A DNA stretch of 35,394 nt from Patescibacteria group bacterium (GTDB lineage Bacteria; Patescibacteriota; Patescibacteriia; Buchananbacterales; GWA2-38-13): assembly GCA_028712155.1 (NCBI GenBank), contig JAQTQO010000015.1, positions 1 to 35,394 of the forward strand, given 5' to 3'. Below the pieces are notes generated by a model that saw only the letters and a list, made by a program, of their open reading frames with translations, did not search any database and was not told the origin of the DNA. The translations under genes and the position numbers were made by a program. Of the stretch, positions 25,111 to 32,912 are shown piece by piece. Numbering within the stretch: position 1 is the stretch's first letter; every line of letters starts with the position of its first letter.

Positions 25111-26409
25111 TTAGTTATTCGGGCACTCCGTCAATTGCTTCAGGATGTTATCGAGCGACGCGTAATCACTGGCCTGGTAGTAGTGGTCATCGCCGCTGGC
25201 AATGGTCTTCAAGTACGTCGGATTCACCTGGCTGCCAACGCCGACCACAAAGATTTGGATGCCGGCGGCTTTGGCCGCAGTGGCCGACGCCAACGCCACG
25301 GCGCGCGCGTTCGCGTCATCCGGCGGCTGGTTGGGCTGGCCATCGGTGATAATGACCATGTAATCCGGAATGGTCGGCCGGCCATTGGCGGCGATATCGC
25401 CGGCGGCAAGGTCGATGCCTTCCTTCAGGTTGGTCGTGCCGGAAGAAACCAGCGCATTGATCGCGGTGTGGACATCCGTTTCGTTACCCGTCAGCACCTG
25501 ATCAAGCGTTCCGGTATCGGCGAAACTCGACTCCCCGATATGGGTGCCGTCCGCGGACGGCGCGAGGGTCGTCACGAACGCATTGGCCGCGGTCTTGAGC
25601 AGCGTGATGTCGCTGCCGATGCTGCCGGAACGGTCGAGGACGAGTTCAAGGTCAATTTTACCCTTGCAGCCGAGTCCCGGGAGCGATACGCCGAACACTT
25701 CCACCCACAGGTCGCAGCCGAACAATTTGTGCTCGTTGTCCTTGGGCTGCACGTAGGCGTTCGGGTCAATGTTCGGGTTGCCGGATTCGGTGCGCACGAA
25801 CTGCGCCCAGTCCTGGGCGCACTCGCCCGCAAAGCACGGAACACGGAGGTCGATCTTCCACTGGTCGTCAACGTCCTGCTGGGACTTGGCCAGATGCCCG
25901 GTAACTTCCGTACCGAGCGTCGAGCTCAGGGTCCAGTCGGTTGTGCTGCCGTGAAACGCCGTGATACCCACGCTGTCGTTCTCCGACGCGGTTCCGTCCG
26001 GGGTCACCTCATGCTTGGAGAGGTATGGACAGAGTACCGGCAGTTGCACGTAACCCTCGGGGCAGATGAATTCGCCCTCGACGTTTTCGCCCGACGGCTT
26101 GAAGTCGCTGTATTCCACCGGATTCGTATCCGCGACAACCTTGCCGCACTTCGGCTTCTGCCGGATGGCATAGTCAATGTCGTCAACGCGCGTCGTGTCG
26201 CGGAACGACTGTGAAAGCGCCACCGTCACGAACTTGTCCAGCTTTTCCTGCGGGAACACGGTCCCGTACTGGATCGGCGTGGTATCCACGGTCAGGGCGT
26301 TCTCGATCTTCGCCGTCACGTTGATGATGTGCGCCTCGAACGCGGCGAACATTGGCACCGTGGCGACGGCCAACGCGACCGCGGACAGCCCGACGAGAAT
26401 TTTTCGCAT
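25111..26409 (-). CDS. SipW-type exported protein with C-terminal VWA domain
   Basis: 432 aa. Signal peptide MRKILVGLSAVALAVATVPMFA, AFEAHIINVTAKIENAL, IQYGTVFPQEKL and the six-Cys module up to FGCDLWVEV. A von Willebrand A domain follows (about 240-430) with the MIDAS motif LDRSGSIGSD, the SSGTTNLKEG threonine loop and ITDGQPN. VWA domains bind protein ligands in a metal-dependent way, so this is a candidate adhesive tip subunit. The last residues (LTECPNN) end with the domain; there is no anchor. It is the most upstream of the four tandem paralogues. Confidence 0.85.
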   Translation of the reverse strand: MRKILVGLSAVALAVATVPMFAAFEAHIINVTAKIENALTVDTTPIQYGTVFPQEKLDKFVTVALSQSFRDTTRVDDIDYAIRQKPKCGKVVADTNPVEYSDFKPSGENVEGEFICPEGYVQLPVLCPYLSKHEVTPDGTASENDSVGITAFHGSTTDWTLSSTLGTEVTGHLAKSQQDVDDQWKIDLRVPCFAGECAQDWAQFVRTESGNPNIDPNAYVQPKDNEHKLFGCDLWVEVFGVSLPGLGCKGKIDLELVLDRSGSIGSDITLLKTAANAFVTTLAPSADGTHIGESSFADTGTLDQVLTGNETDVHTAINALVSSGTTNLKEGIDLAAGDIAANGRPTIPDYMVIITDGQPNQPPDDANARAVALASATAAKAAGIQIFVVGVGSQVNPTYLKTIASGDDHYYQASDYASLDNILKQLTECPNN

Positions 26410-26473
26410 ACTCGGTTTGGTTAGGGATTAAACATTTTTCCACCAGTCTCTGCCAACTGTGTGGATGAATAAA

Positions 26474-27412
26474 CTATGCTTTCTTTTTCCTGAACGCGAA
26501 TACCGCAATGGCAACGATGCCGACCACGACCACGGCGATCACAATCCCGGTGTTCCCGACTAACAGCCCGGGCGTGCCGGTTGCCGTCGCTAATGCGCTT
26601 AGATCTTTTGCATTCTTATCTATGCTGAAGGTAAAATCCTGCTGCGCGAGTACCTGCTCTCCTTCCAGCGCGGTCACCTCGGCGATGTATTTGCCTTCGA
26701 CCAAACCGTTGGTCGGAACCGTGTAGGTCGCTTCGCCCGATTCCAGCGGTTTTACCGCCGGCTGACCGGCCGGGTAACCGAGCGTCACGTCCGACAACGC
26801 TTGACTGTCAATTTCCGCCTTGCGGATTTTTACCTGCAGTTTCGGCGTGATCTGGACATTGCCCTGGTTTTGGAACTGCACGCGAATGGACAGTGGCGCG
26901 TCCGGTTTGATGTCGTAGGCCTGCGGGATGACGGACACTTCCGCCTTGAACTCTTCTTTATCCGTAACGGAAATGCTCACAGGACGGGTGACCTGCTGCG
27001 AGACGACCGCGCCGCTTTCGCCGGTGCTGCTGCCCTGCGGTCCCTGCTCCACCACCAGCTCGCCCTCGTACGTGCCGTTCTTTGCGTCACCCCCAACCGT
27101 GATCACGGCAACCACTTCCCGGTTGCTGGTCGCTGTCATTTCGACTTCGGTAACCGCAGTCTTCATGTCTGAAGGCAAATAGTATTTCACCCACTCGGCG
27201 ATCGCACCCGTCGCTTTCAGTTGCAGTTTCAGCGCCAGTTTTTCTGTATTGTAGATGGTGAGCGTTTCATTTATGACCTGCCCGCGCCGCGCGTTTTTGA
27301 CCACGATCGGTTCGGTCATCATGCCAATGGCCAACACGAATGTTGGCGCAAACAATGCGAGAGTGCCCGCTACTCCCAAGAATAGTTTTGCCCGCTGTGA
27401 CAGTCGTTTCAT
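26474..27412 (-). CDS. Secreted two-domain beta-sandwich protein with C-terminal TM anchor
   Basis: 312 aa. Signal peptide (LFLGVAGTLALFAPTFVLA), a first domain (IVVKNARRGQVINETLTIYN) and a second (DIKPDAPLSIRVQFQNQGN), both reading as Ig-like folds of the kind found in DUF916/NEW3-type surface proteins. A single TM helix (GIVIAVVVVGIVAIAVFAF) and RKKKA end the protein, so it is displayed on the outer face of the membrane. No Cys-rich or SipW-type module. Located 64 bp upstream of the paralogue cluster and 99 bp after the 373-aa gene. The similarity to named families is by pattern only. Confidence 0.7.
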   Translation of the reverse strand: MKRLSQRAKLFLGVAGTLALFAPTFVLAIGMMTEPIVVKNARRGQVINETLTIYNTEKLALKLQLKATGAIAEWVKYYLPSDMKTAVTEVEMTATSNREVVAVITVGGDAKNGTYEGELVVEQGPQGSSTGESGAVVSQQVTRPVSISVTDKEEFKAEVSVIPQAYDIKPDAPLSIRVQFQNQGNVQITPKLQVKIRKAEIDSQALSDVTLGYPAGQPAVKPLESGEATYTVPTNGLVEGKYIAEVTALEGEQVLAQQDFTFSIDKNAKDLSALATATGTPGLLVGNTGIVIAVVVVGIVAIAVFAFRKKKA

Positions 27413-27466
27413 GGAGTATGAATGATTACGGATTTAAGTATCAAATTCGCACGACCCCTTGGTCGG

Positions 27467-27494
27467 GGTGCCCGGCTTGCGCCGGACACCCCAA
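27467..27494 (-). terminator. Strong hairpin between the 373-aa and 312-aa genes
   Basis: GGGGTG-C-CCGGC / GCCGG-A-CACCCC with a TTGC loop, next to a short GACC/GGTC hairpin. It lies directly after the 373-aa stop. There is no U tract, so it may be a partial terminator or a stabiliser that sets different mRNA levels for the two genes. Confidence 0.5.
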
Positions 27495-27511
27495 ACCAAA
27501 GTCAGGATTCA

Positions 27512-28633
27512 TTAATCCTCACACACGAGCGCTGACTGCGCCACTGCGCCGAGCACCATGGTGCCGGTGTAGGACTGGCCAGTCTCGTACGCGGTCGGGA
27601 ACTTGTAGACCTCAATGGAGAAATCCATTTCGTTGGTCTCGGAAAGTTCCACGGTGTTGTTCAAGGTCTTGGTGACGTTCGGGTAGTAGACTGCGAACAA
27701 CGCATTGCTGCCGACGCGCGCATCGAACTTGACGTTCCAGGCGCCATCGGTCGAGCCCAAGCCCATGTCATCCTGCTTGACGGTCATCTTCAGCCGCGTG
27801 TTGCCGATATTGCGGACAGTCGGCATGCCATCGCCCAAGCTGAAGGTAAGGTTGCCGTTCTTGATCTGGTGGGTGTTGAGGAGGACTTTGCCGTAGTTCA
27901 CGGAAGTAAAGTCCGTCTCAAACGCAGTGATCGGCAGGTATTGCAAGACGTTGGACAGAATCGCGCTGCTGTTGCCGGCGTGGTCCTGCGCGAACACGTC
28001 AACGCGGTACGATCCGGCCGGATCCTCGTAGTAGAGGGTGCGGCTGCCGCAGAAGACGGCGGCGGTTTCCTTCATGAGTTCGCCATCCTCGGCGCAAACC
28101 TCATCGTAATTGTACAATCCCTCGCCAAACGGACCCCAGACTGGCAGGTTGTTGTTGTTGGTCCGAATGGAGTTGCACAGCAGGTTGTAGCCGTCGGTCT
28201 TGGACATCTTGGCGAGCTTGATCTCGTCGCCAACGCGTGTACCACAGCCCGGAGTTCCGAGTTCGGTCTCGGCGTTCACCCGGTGAATGCCAATTCCCTC
28301 TGGGTAGTAGACATCCGCGTAAACGGCATTGATATCGGCAAGGCCGTTCTCATCGGTTGCCACCGCACAGTAGGACACCGCAACGGTTCCCTGGTAGCTG
28401 ACCGGGGGCAGAATCTGCGCACCAGCCTTGGTGCTGTCATCCAGGCCCAGTGTGCCGGACTTCATCTCCCACTTCACTTTGATGACCGGCGGCTCTCCAC
28501 CTGGCGCGCTGCGGACAAAACCGGTGTTGACCAATCCGGAATTGGTGTTCACGGACACCTCCTGCGCCAACGCCGGCAAAACCGACATGGACAACAGGGA
28601 AACAACGGACGCAACGTGAATCAATTTCTTCAT
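27512..28633 (-). CDS. Secreted protein of unknown function behind a long structured leader
   Basis: 373 aa with a classical signal peptide (MKKLIHVASVVSLLSMSVLPALAQ, cleavage after ALAQ likely) and no TM or Cys-rich module. The mature part is beta-rich and includes YCAVATDENGLADINAVYADV, a YPEGIGIHRVN segment and a C-terminal domain with KLMTVKQD-like 'TRLKMTVKQDDMGLG' and TVELSETNEMDFSIEVY. I do not recognise the family. The isolated position, long 5' leader (about 345 nt) and hairpins at both ends suggest that expression is specially controlled or high. The ATG is preceded by AGAATTACACT, as in the 240-aa gene. Confidence 0.7.
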   Translation of the reverse strand: MKKLIHVASVVSLLSMSVLPALAQEVSVNTNSGLVNTGFVRSAPGGEPPVIKVKWEMKSGTLGLDDSTKAGAQILPPVSYQGTVAVSYCAVATDENGLADINAVYADVYYPEGIGIHRVNAETELGTPGCGTRVGDEIKLAKMSKTDGYNLLCNSIRTNNNNLPVWGPFGEGLYNYDEVCAEDGELMKETAAVFCGSRTLYYEDPAGSYRVDVFAQDHAGNSSAILSNVLQYLPITAFETDFTSVNYGKVLLNTHQIKNGNLTFSLGDGMPTVRNIGNTRLKMTVKQDDMGLGSTDGAWNVKFDARVGSNALFAVYYPNVTKTLNNTVELSETNEMDFSIEVYKFPTAYETGQSYTGTMVLGAVAQSALVCED

Positions 28634-28980
28634 AGTGTAATTCTCGTTTCGACCTTAGTGTGTTAATTCGTTTTGCCCTGCCTAATTCTTGGTCCCACAC
28701 CTTTCTCATGAGGTGGGCGGACCACATCCCTCCGGAAGCTTCCCGTAGTCTCCGACCCCTTTCCTCATGGAAGAGAGGCGGAACCGGGATTGGGCAAGGC
28801 AGTTGCGACCCATTCGCCCGCTCTGCGGACCCGACCTTTTCAATGGGTCACTTGAGTTCAACTCGGATCTACCTCTGACGGTAGCTCCCGGGTGTAAGCC
28901 AGCGTCACGCCGACCTGCACCCGGCAATCACCGTCCCGCCATCGAAATTCACGCACGCTCCACCTCTCGGCAATTGCCTC
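28634..28980 (-). ncRNA. Long multibranched structured leader RNA of the 373-aa gene
   Basis: Seen on the minus strand. A closing helix of 10 pairs in 11 (28970-28980 with 28796-28806) encloses four hairpins: CCGGGTG/CACCCGG with an inner 7-bp helix and TGA loop (28888-28924), CTACC/GGTAG (28869-28884), GAGT/ACTC (28854-28864) and a perfect 8-bp GACCCATT/AATGGGTC with inner GTCCGC/GCGGGC (28807-28849). A second domain (28673-28797) is closed by TTGCCC/GGGCAA and holds three more hairpins (28756-28778, 28720-28750, 28693-28717). A -10 box places the transcript start at the 5' end of the first helix. No riboswitch, tmRNA, SRP or RNase P consensus was recognised. Confidence 0.6.
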
Positions 28981-28983
28981 TTC

Positions 28984-28989
28984 AGTATA
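28984..28989 (-). promoter_or_regulatory. -10 box (TATACT) for the structured leader
   Basis: TATACT on the minus strand with an AT-rich upstream region; -35 is weak. It would start transcription near 28977, within the closing helix of the leader. Confidence 0.55.
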
Positions 28990-29068
28990 GAGTTTCTTTC
29001 ATTAATATTTGATGAAGAAATCTTTACTTTTGCCTCATAATTTTCAAAAGACACGGATTTTTTGCACG

Positions 29069-29102
29069 AAAAAACCGACCCGGACAATTACCAAAAGGTC
29101 GG
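29069..29102 (-). terminator. Intrinsic terminator
   Basis: CCGACC (29097-29102 on the minus strand) pairs with GGTCGG (29075-29080) and is followed by six U. This is the best U-tract terminator in the window. Confidence 0.75.
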
Positions 29103-29264
29103 CCTGATATCGGCTACGGCTACTGCAATGAAATTGCTCCTTGCTGCGGACCCAACCATATGCATGGTGGCGGCGCAAAGATTATCGCCCACGCGTAAAC
29201 GCTGGACGTTTCCATCGTCGTTATGTGCCCCCGTTCCGGATTTTTGTGTTGGATTTGCGAATGG
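29069..29264 (-). ncRNA. Candidate small RNA of about 195 nt
   Basis: Bounded by a promoter (29271-29298) and an intrinsic terminator, with no ORF of significance. Internal hairpins include CGTCCAGCG/CGCGTGGGCG with a TTTA loop, CCAT/ATGG and GCAAT/ATTGC. Size and layout would fit 6S RNA or an attenuator for the 373-aa gene, but no consensus was recognised. Confidence 0.45.
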
Positions 29265-29270
29265 GACTCC

Positions 29271-29298
29271 AGCGTAGCACGGTGTCATACGTTGTCAA
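29271..29298 (-). promoter_or_regulatory. Promoter of the candidate small RNA
   Basis: Perfect -35 TTGACA (29293-29298), 16-bp spacer, and an extended -10 TGC-TACGCT (29271-29276 for the hexamer). Confidence 0.5.
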
Positions 29299-29445
29299 TA
29301 TAAATTTGTTTTTAATTCATCCCCCGTTTTTCCACAGTTTAGTTCCATGTTGTCCTCAGGCATTCCATCCGGTTTTTTGGCAGCGGTAAAACCTCCAGCG
29401 CCCTCCTGCGCCGTCCAGGTGGATAATTTTATTCGTTCCAAAACG
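29299..29445. other. Intergenic stretch downstream of the 531-aa gene
   Basis: No gene seen. It contains two one-mismatch DnaA-box-like sequences (TTTTCCACA at 29328-29336; GGTGGATAA at 29418-29426). Confidence 0.3.
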
Positions 29446-31041
29446 TTAACTCTTCGGTTTATTGCTCTCACCTGATGCCTGCCCGGTACCGGCCTTCTTT
29501 CCCATCATCATGGCGTACAACATCGCCCCGATGCCAACGGCCGTAATCACCAGCCACCAGTTCAGCTCGCACGCGGGGTACCAGATGATCAACGGCACGG
29601 CCACCAGCAGCATCGCGATCACCCACCGGCTCTTGGCCTGCTCCGGGGTCTTCGCGGACTTCTGCTCCTGGCGCGCCAATAGCCCGACCAGCACCGCGTT
29701 CACGATCGCCAGCAGCCACAACCACGACGTGCAGCTGCCGAATGCGCCGGTTGTCGTCGCGGTCGTTGAGGCCGTGCTGGAGGTAAAGCCGCCGACCACT
29801 ACGGGTGAGGCATTTTCGGCGGGTGCGGTTGGCGTCGGCGTCACACTCTCCGTCGGCGTCTCGGCCGGCGTTTCTTGCGCTTCGGCCGGGCCACCAATGG
29901 GTTCTGGCGTAACTGACGTGGATGGGGTTCCCGACGGCTCGGACGGCGTGGCCGGGGTTGGAGTCGGGGTTGCCGTCGGCAGCTTCGGGGTCGGGGTCGG
30001 CTCTGCCGGAGTCGGCGAAGGTTTTGGCGTGGGTGACGCTTTTGGCGTCGGCGTTGGAGATTCGGTACCCAATACTCTGCCGCCGGTCACGTTGAAGTTC
30101 ACCGCTGAGCTCGCCACGCCCTCGGCGCCGCGGCCATTGGAAATCATCGCCACCACGTAACTGGTGAGTGTACCCGTCGCCACCGTCGCGTCTGCCTTAA
30201 CGGAATAGCTGATGACCTCGTTGCCGAGCGCACCGATCGCGCCCAAATCCCAGATACGTTCACGGCTGCCGTCGTCGCTAAAGGTCAGCCCCGGCGGCAG
30301 ATCCTGGACCATGGTCAGGTCAAACCCGACGGATTGGCCGAGATTGCGGATGGTCACGGTCACGTCGGCCATCTCGCCCGCATTCAACGTTGTGCGGTTG
30401 ACCGCGGTCTGCAGTGCGATCTGCGGCGACTGTTTGGTCACCGGTTTTGGCGAAGATAGCGGACAGAGGACAACCTGCGCGACGCCGCTGCCGGCGACCA
30501 GGTCAACGTCCAACCGCGTCGCTCCCCCCAGCATCGCCAGCTCTACGGAGCGCAGGGTTTTGGAAGCCTCCGCGGTAACCGGCACGCGCGCGGGGATGGT
30601 CGAATTCTGGTCATACACGCTCAGGCTCGCGCCGTCGCTGCTTACCCCGATCAGCTGCACCGCTTCCACGGAAACAAGATTATTGAACAGGAAGGTCAGC
30701 GTCCCGGCTTGCGTCCTGCCAAGGGTCGCGGCGTTGACGGGTCCGGTATCCGACGGAAGTTCGCGCACCACCGGGATGACCGGCTGCAGATCGGCCGTCT
30801 CACCGGCGACACTCACACCCCAGAGCTTGTACTGCGCCGACAGGGGGTTACCCGCGACGATGGTCTTGCCATTCGCGTCGGTGATGAAATCCAACACCAG
30901 CAGGCCGTCACAGGCGGTATCACCGCTGGTAGCGGATGCCCCGTCCGTGCCGTTCGCCAGCGCGTTTGAAAGCGGCGCGATAACGCCCAACACCAGGAGC
31001 AAAAAACCGGAAATCAATGGTCGCCCGACACGATGCTGCAT
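29446..31041 (-). CDS. DUF11-containing membrane-anchored surface protein
   Basis: 531 aa. Signal peptide (SGFLLLVLGVIAPLSNALA), a domain at about 45-200 (LLVLDFITDANGKTI to VAQVVLCPL) that looks like a diverged copy of the beta-sandwich domain found in the 1084-aa protein and the plus-strand gene, a DUF11-like domain at about 215-320 (QDLPPGLTFSDDGSRERIW), a Pro/Thr/Ser-rich linker to about 415, and three C-terminal hydrophobic segments (WLWLLAIVNAVLVGLLA, then WVIAMLLVAVPLIIW and WWLVITAVGIGAMLYAMMM). Its DUF11 closely resembles that of the 1243-aa protein. No SipW-type module. Preceded by a leader of several hundred bases. Confidence 0.82.
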   Translation of the reverse strand: MQHRVGRPLISGFLLLVLGVIAPLSNALANGTDGASATSGDTACDGLLVLDFITDANGKTIVAGNPLSAQYKLWGVSVAGETADLQPVIPVVRELPSDTGPVNAATLGRTQAGTLTFLFNNLVSVEAVQLIGVSSDGASLSVYDQNSTIPARVPVTAEASKTLRSVELAMLGGATRLDVDLVAGSGVAQVVLCPLSSPKPVTKQSPQIALQTAVNRTTLNAGEMADVTVTIRNLGQSVGFDLTMVQDLPPGLTFSDDGSRERIWDLGAIGALGNEVISYSVKADATVATGTLTSYVVAMISNGRGAEGVASSAVNFNVTGGRVLGTESPTPTPKASPTPKPSPTPAEPTPTPKLPTATPTPTPATPSEPSGTPSTSVTPEPIGGPAEAQETPAETPTESVTPTPTAPAENASPVVVGGFTSSTASTTATTTGAFGSCTSWLWLLAIVNAVLVGLLARQEQKSAKTPEQAKSRWVIAMLLVAVPLIIWYPACELNWWLVITAVGIGAMLYAMMMGKKAGTGQASGESNKPKS

Positions 31042-31624
31042 AGGTTATTGAGAGATTTCTTGAAACGATAATTATCCAAAAAAATAATCCCGCCGCATCA
31101 AACGCGACAGGATTGAATACCAAAACACGCCGGGAAAACCCACGGGCCCGCTTGAGCGAAAGTCGGACTTTGCTCACCTGCGTGTGTCCTTACCATAGGG
31201 TCACGCCCCTCGCATCGGACCGGCTCGTTTCCCCCGATCAGGAACGAAGCGCCGATCAAATGTTACCCGCTTAACGGTTTCTTTAGCCAAACAAAAAACC
31301 ACAAATCTTTCCTCCCTCCCCTTTCTCCTCTGCACCCGTGCCCGTGAGCAACGAGGGTTTTAAAGATTTTGGTTTATTCGTTTGTTCGTCCGAACTTCAA
31401 GCCGGAATATTTTGTTTCAAATGTCACGGACACTTTAACAGTCAATACCTAAATATGCAATAGAAATTCTCACCAACTTATCCACAACAAAATGCATTTT
31501 TGAACACATGTTATCCCTCAAATCTCTCTGACGTAATTTCGGATCAACGGTCACGGATAAAACCTCCGGCCGATGCAATTCTACGACAAACAGTTCCTGC
31601 ACTCCGTCCGATTTTTTTGTGGCA
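31042..31624 (-). other. Long intergenic leader upstream of the 531-aa gene
   Basis: No protein gene is convincing. On the minus strand hairpins are visible: GTTA/TAAC (31271-31284 region), GGC...TCGTT with AACGAGCC, and GAGC-AAAG/CTTT-C-GCTC near 31150-31171. Structure is less complete than in the 373-aa leader. A perfect DnaA box lies at the AT-rich left part of the stretch (31478-31486). No promoter stands out. Confidence 0.35.
31478..31486 (+). promoter_or_regulatory. DnaA box TTATCCACA
   Basis: Perfect match to the consensus DnaA-binding nonamer in AT-rich DNA, 1.3 kb from the parS site. Confidence 0.55.
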
Positions 31625-32695
31625 TCACCGTACGGCGGGCAAAAGTGCTTCCGCCGTGTACCGATTCGATGCATTCCATAACAGCCATCCGTCTGAACCC
31701 GAGTCATACGCCGCCTGAATTTGCTTGCGGACTTTTACTGAATCGTAGTCGGCACCGAGATCAAAATCTTGTATCCATGGCCTGACTTTTGTCATGCTTC
31801 CTGACAAAAATTTCTTTGATTTGTCTAGACTATTGTAGACAATTTCGTATGGATAATCAGCAGGATTTGCAAAACCTTCAAAATTATCCGGGTAATGCGA
31901 CGGATAAACCATCGGGCATATGTAGTCAAATCTACCCACCGCGTCACTGAATCTTTGTCCAATACCCAAGCCGTCATCCCTCCACAGCGTCATGCCAAAC
32001 AGATCAACCGATGTTCGAACTGGCAAATACGACATCTTTCGACTTAGGTACACAAAAAAATCTTTCATCGCTTCATTTTTTGTCTTCCCTACTGCCTGGA
32101 ATGGAAAATCGATCTCACTGATGTTTCCATCCGACGGAAACCGTATATAGTCAAAATTTATCTCATCAAAGCCAATTTTTGATGCAGCTACCGCAATGGA
32201 AATATTGTAATCCCACACCTCTTTCTTTGAACTATCTACCCAGGAAAGCCCCTTAAAATCCCTCCAAACCTTACCGGACTTTGTTTTAAGCGCATAACCA
32301 TCAACTTTTTCAGCAAGATACGGGTCCTGAAATACCGCTACCCTCGCGATCGTATATATCCCCTTCTTCTTTAGGTCAGAAACAATACCTTTAATATCCT
32401 TTATTAATGGCTTATATGAGCCAATTTTTATTGCATCTGCATTTTCAGAATGAATAAATATCCTTCCGGTGTAGTCCTTTACATCGATTACCACGGCATT
32501 GAGCTCTGTTTTATCCACCAAATCAACCAATCCTTTTAGCAGCCCCCTTTCGCTCGCGCTGTATGCCGTTATATAGATCGCTTTTGTTTGGATATCTTTT
32601 GGCTTTGTTGTGAGATTTGGCTCAAATCCTAAATAGCTGAAAATTGATGAATATATCATCAATAACTGAAAAATTATCACAAATATCGGGCCCAT
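31625..32695 (-). CDS. DUF4015-family putative glycosyl hydrolase
   Basis: 356 aa. A single N-terminal hydrophobic segment (FVIIFQLLMIYSSIFSYLG) acts as signal or anchor. The rest fits a TIM-barrel of the DUF4015 (GH13-like) family: KAIYITAYSASERG, AVVIDVKDYTGRI, ARVAVFQDPYLA, DEINFDYIRFPSDG, SVDLFGMTLWRDD, CPMVYPSHYP and GWLLWNASNRYT. Acid residues in VIDVKD and INFDYIRF are candidates for catalysis. Family members are linked to polysaccharide or wall contexts, but substrate is unknown. The gene is clearly more AT-rich than the rest of the window, suggesting recent acquisition or a different selective history. It ends in TGA. Confidence 0.88.
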   Translation of the reverse strand: MGPIFVIIFQLLMIYSSIFSYLGFEPNLTTKPKDIQTKAIYITAYSASERGLLKGLVDLVDKTELNAVVIDVKDYTGRIFIHSENADAIKIGSYKPLIKDIKGIVSDLKKKGIYTIARVAVFQDPYLAEKVDGYALKTKSGKVWRDFKGLSWVDSSKKEVWDYNISIAVAASKIGFDEINFDYIRFPSDGNISEIDFPFQAVGKTKNEAMKDFFVYLSRKMSYLPVRTSVDLFGMTLWRDDGLGIGQRFSDAVGRFDYICPMVYPSHYPDNFEGFANPADYPYEIVYNSLDKSKKFLSGSMTKVRPWIQDFDLGADYDSVKVRKQIQAAYDSGSDGWLLWNASNRYTAEALLPAVR

Positions 32696-32813
32696 ATTGA
32701 CAGCAATTCTGTATGTAAGCCAATACTCTGCAAAGTAAACGTATCTGTAAAATCAATATTAATCAATAATTACATAATGTGATACTATAAAATGCCATTT
32801 TTTGCCTAAGCTT

Positions 32814-32829
32814 AGTTTCACGTGAAACA
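32814..32829. promoter_or_regulatory. parS centromere site
   Basis: AGTTTCACGTGAAACA matches the ParB-binding consensus TGTTTCACGTGAAACA at 15 of 16 positions, including the perfect 14-bp palindrome GTTTCACGTGAAAC. Such sites cluster near chromosome origins. Confidence 0.85.
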
Positions 32830-32903
32830 TTCATATTGCGTCGCAAAAATACTAATTGACAGCGTGGTAAGTAGATTTTTATCGTTTTTACACATCTATC
32901 CCC

Positions 32904-32912
32904 TGTGGATAA
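32904..32912 (-). promoter_or_regulatory. DnaA box (TGTGGATAA)
   Basis: Perfect reverse-complement TTATCCACA, 75 bp from parS in the same intergenic region. Confidence 0.6.

Noticed and set aside
25072-26214. 380-aa plus-strand ORF
   Set aside because: Antisense of the VWA paralogue with conserved module; no family features.
28700-28790. Group I intron or RNase P core (GGAGACTACGGG, GAGGAAAGG)
   Set aside because: The P7-like pair encloses too little sequence for P3/P8, and the RNase P core segments do not follow in the right order.
29069-29264. SRP RNA (GGTCCGCAGCAAGGAGC)
   Set aside because: The conserved loop sequence GGAAG-AGCA of domain IV is not matched.
31200-31300. c-di-AMP (ydaO-type) riboswitch
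   Set aside because: A GGGGGAAAC segment is reminiscent, but the conserved 3' half (GUCAGCUAACCUC) is absent.
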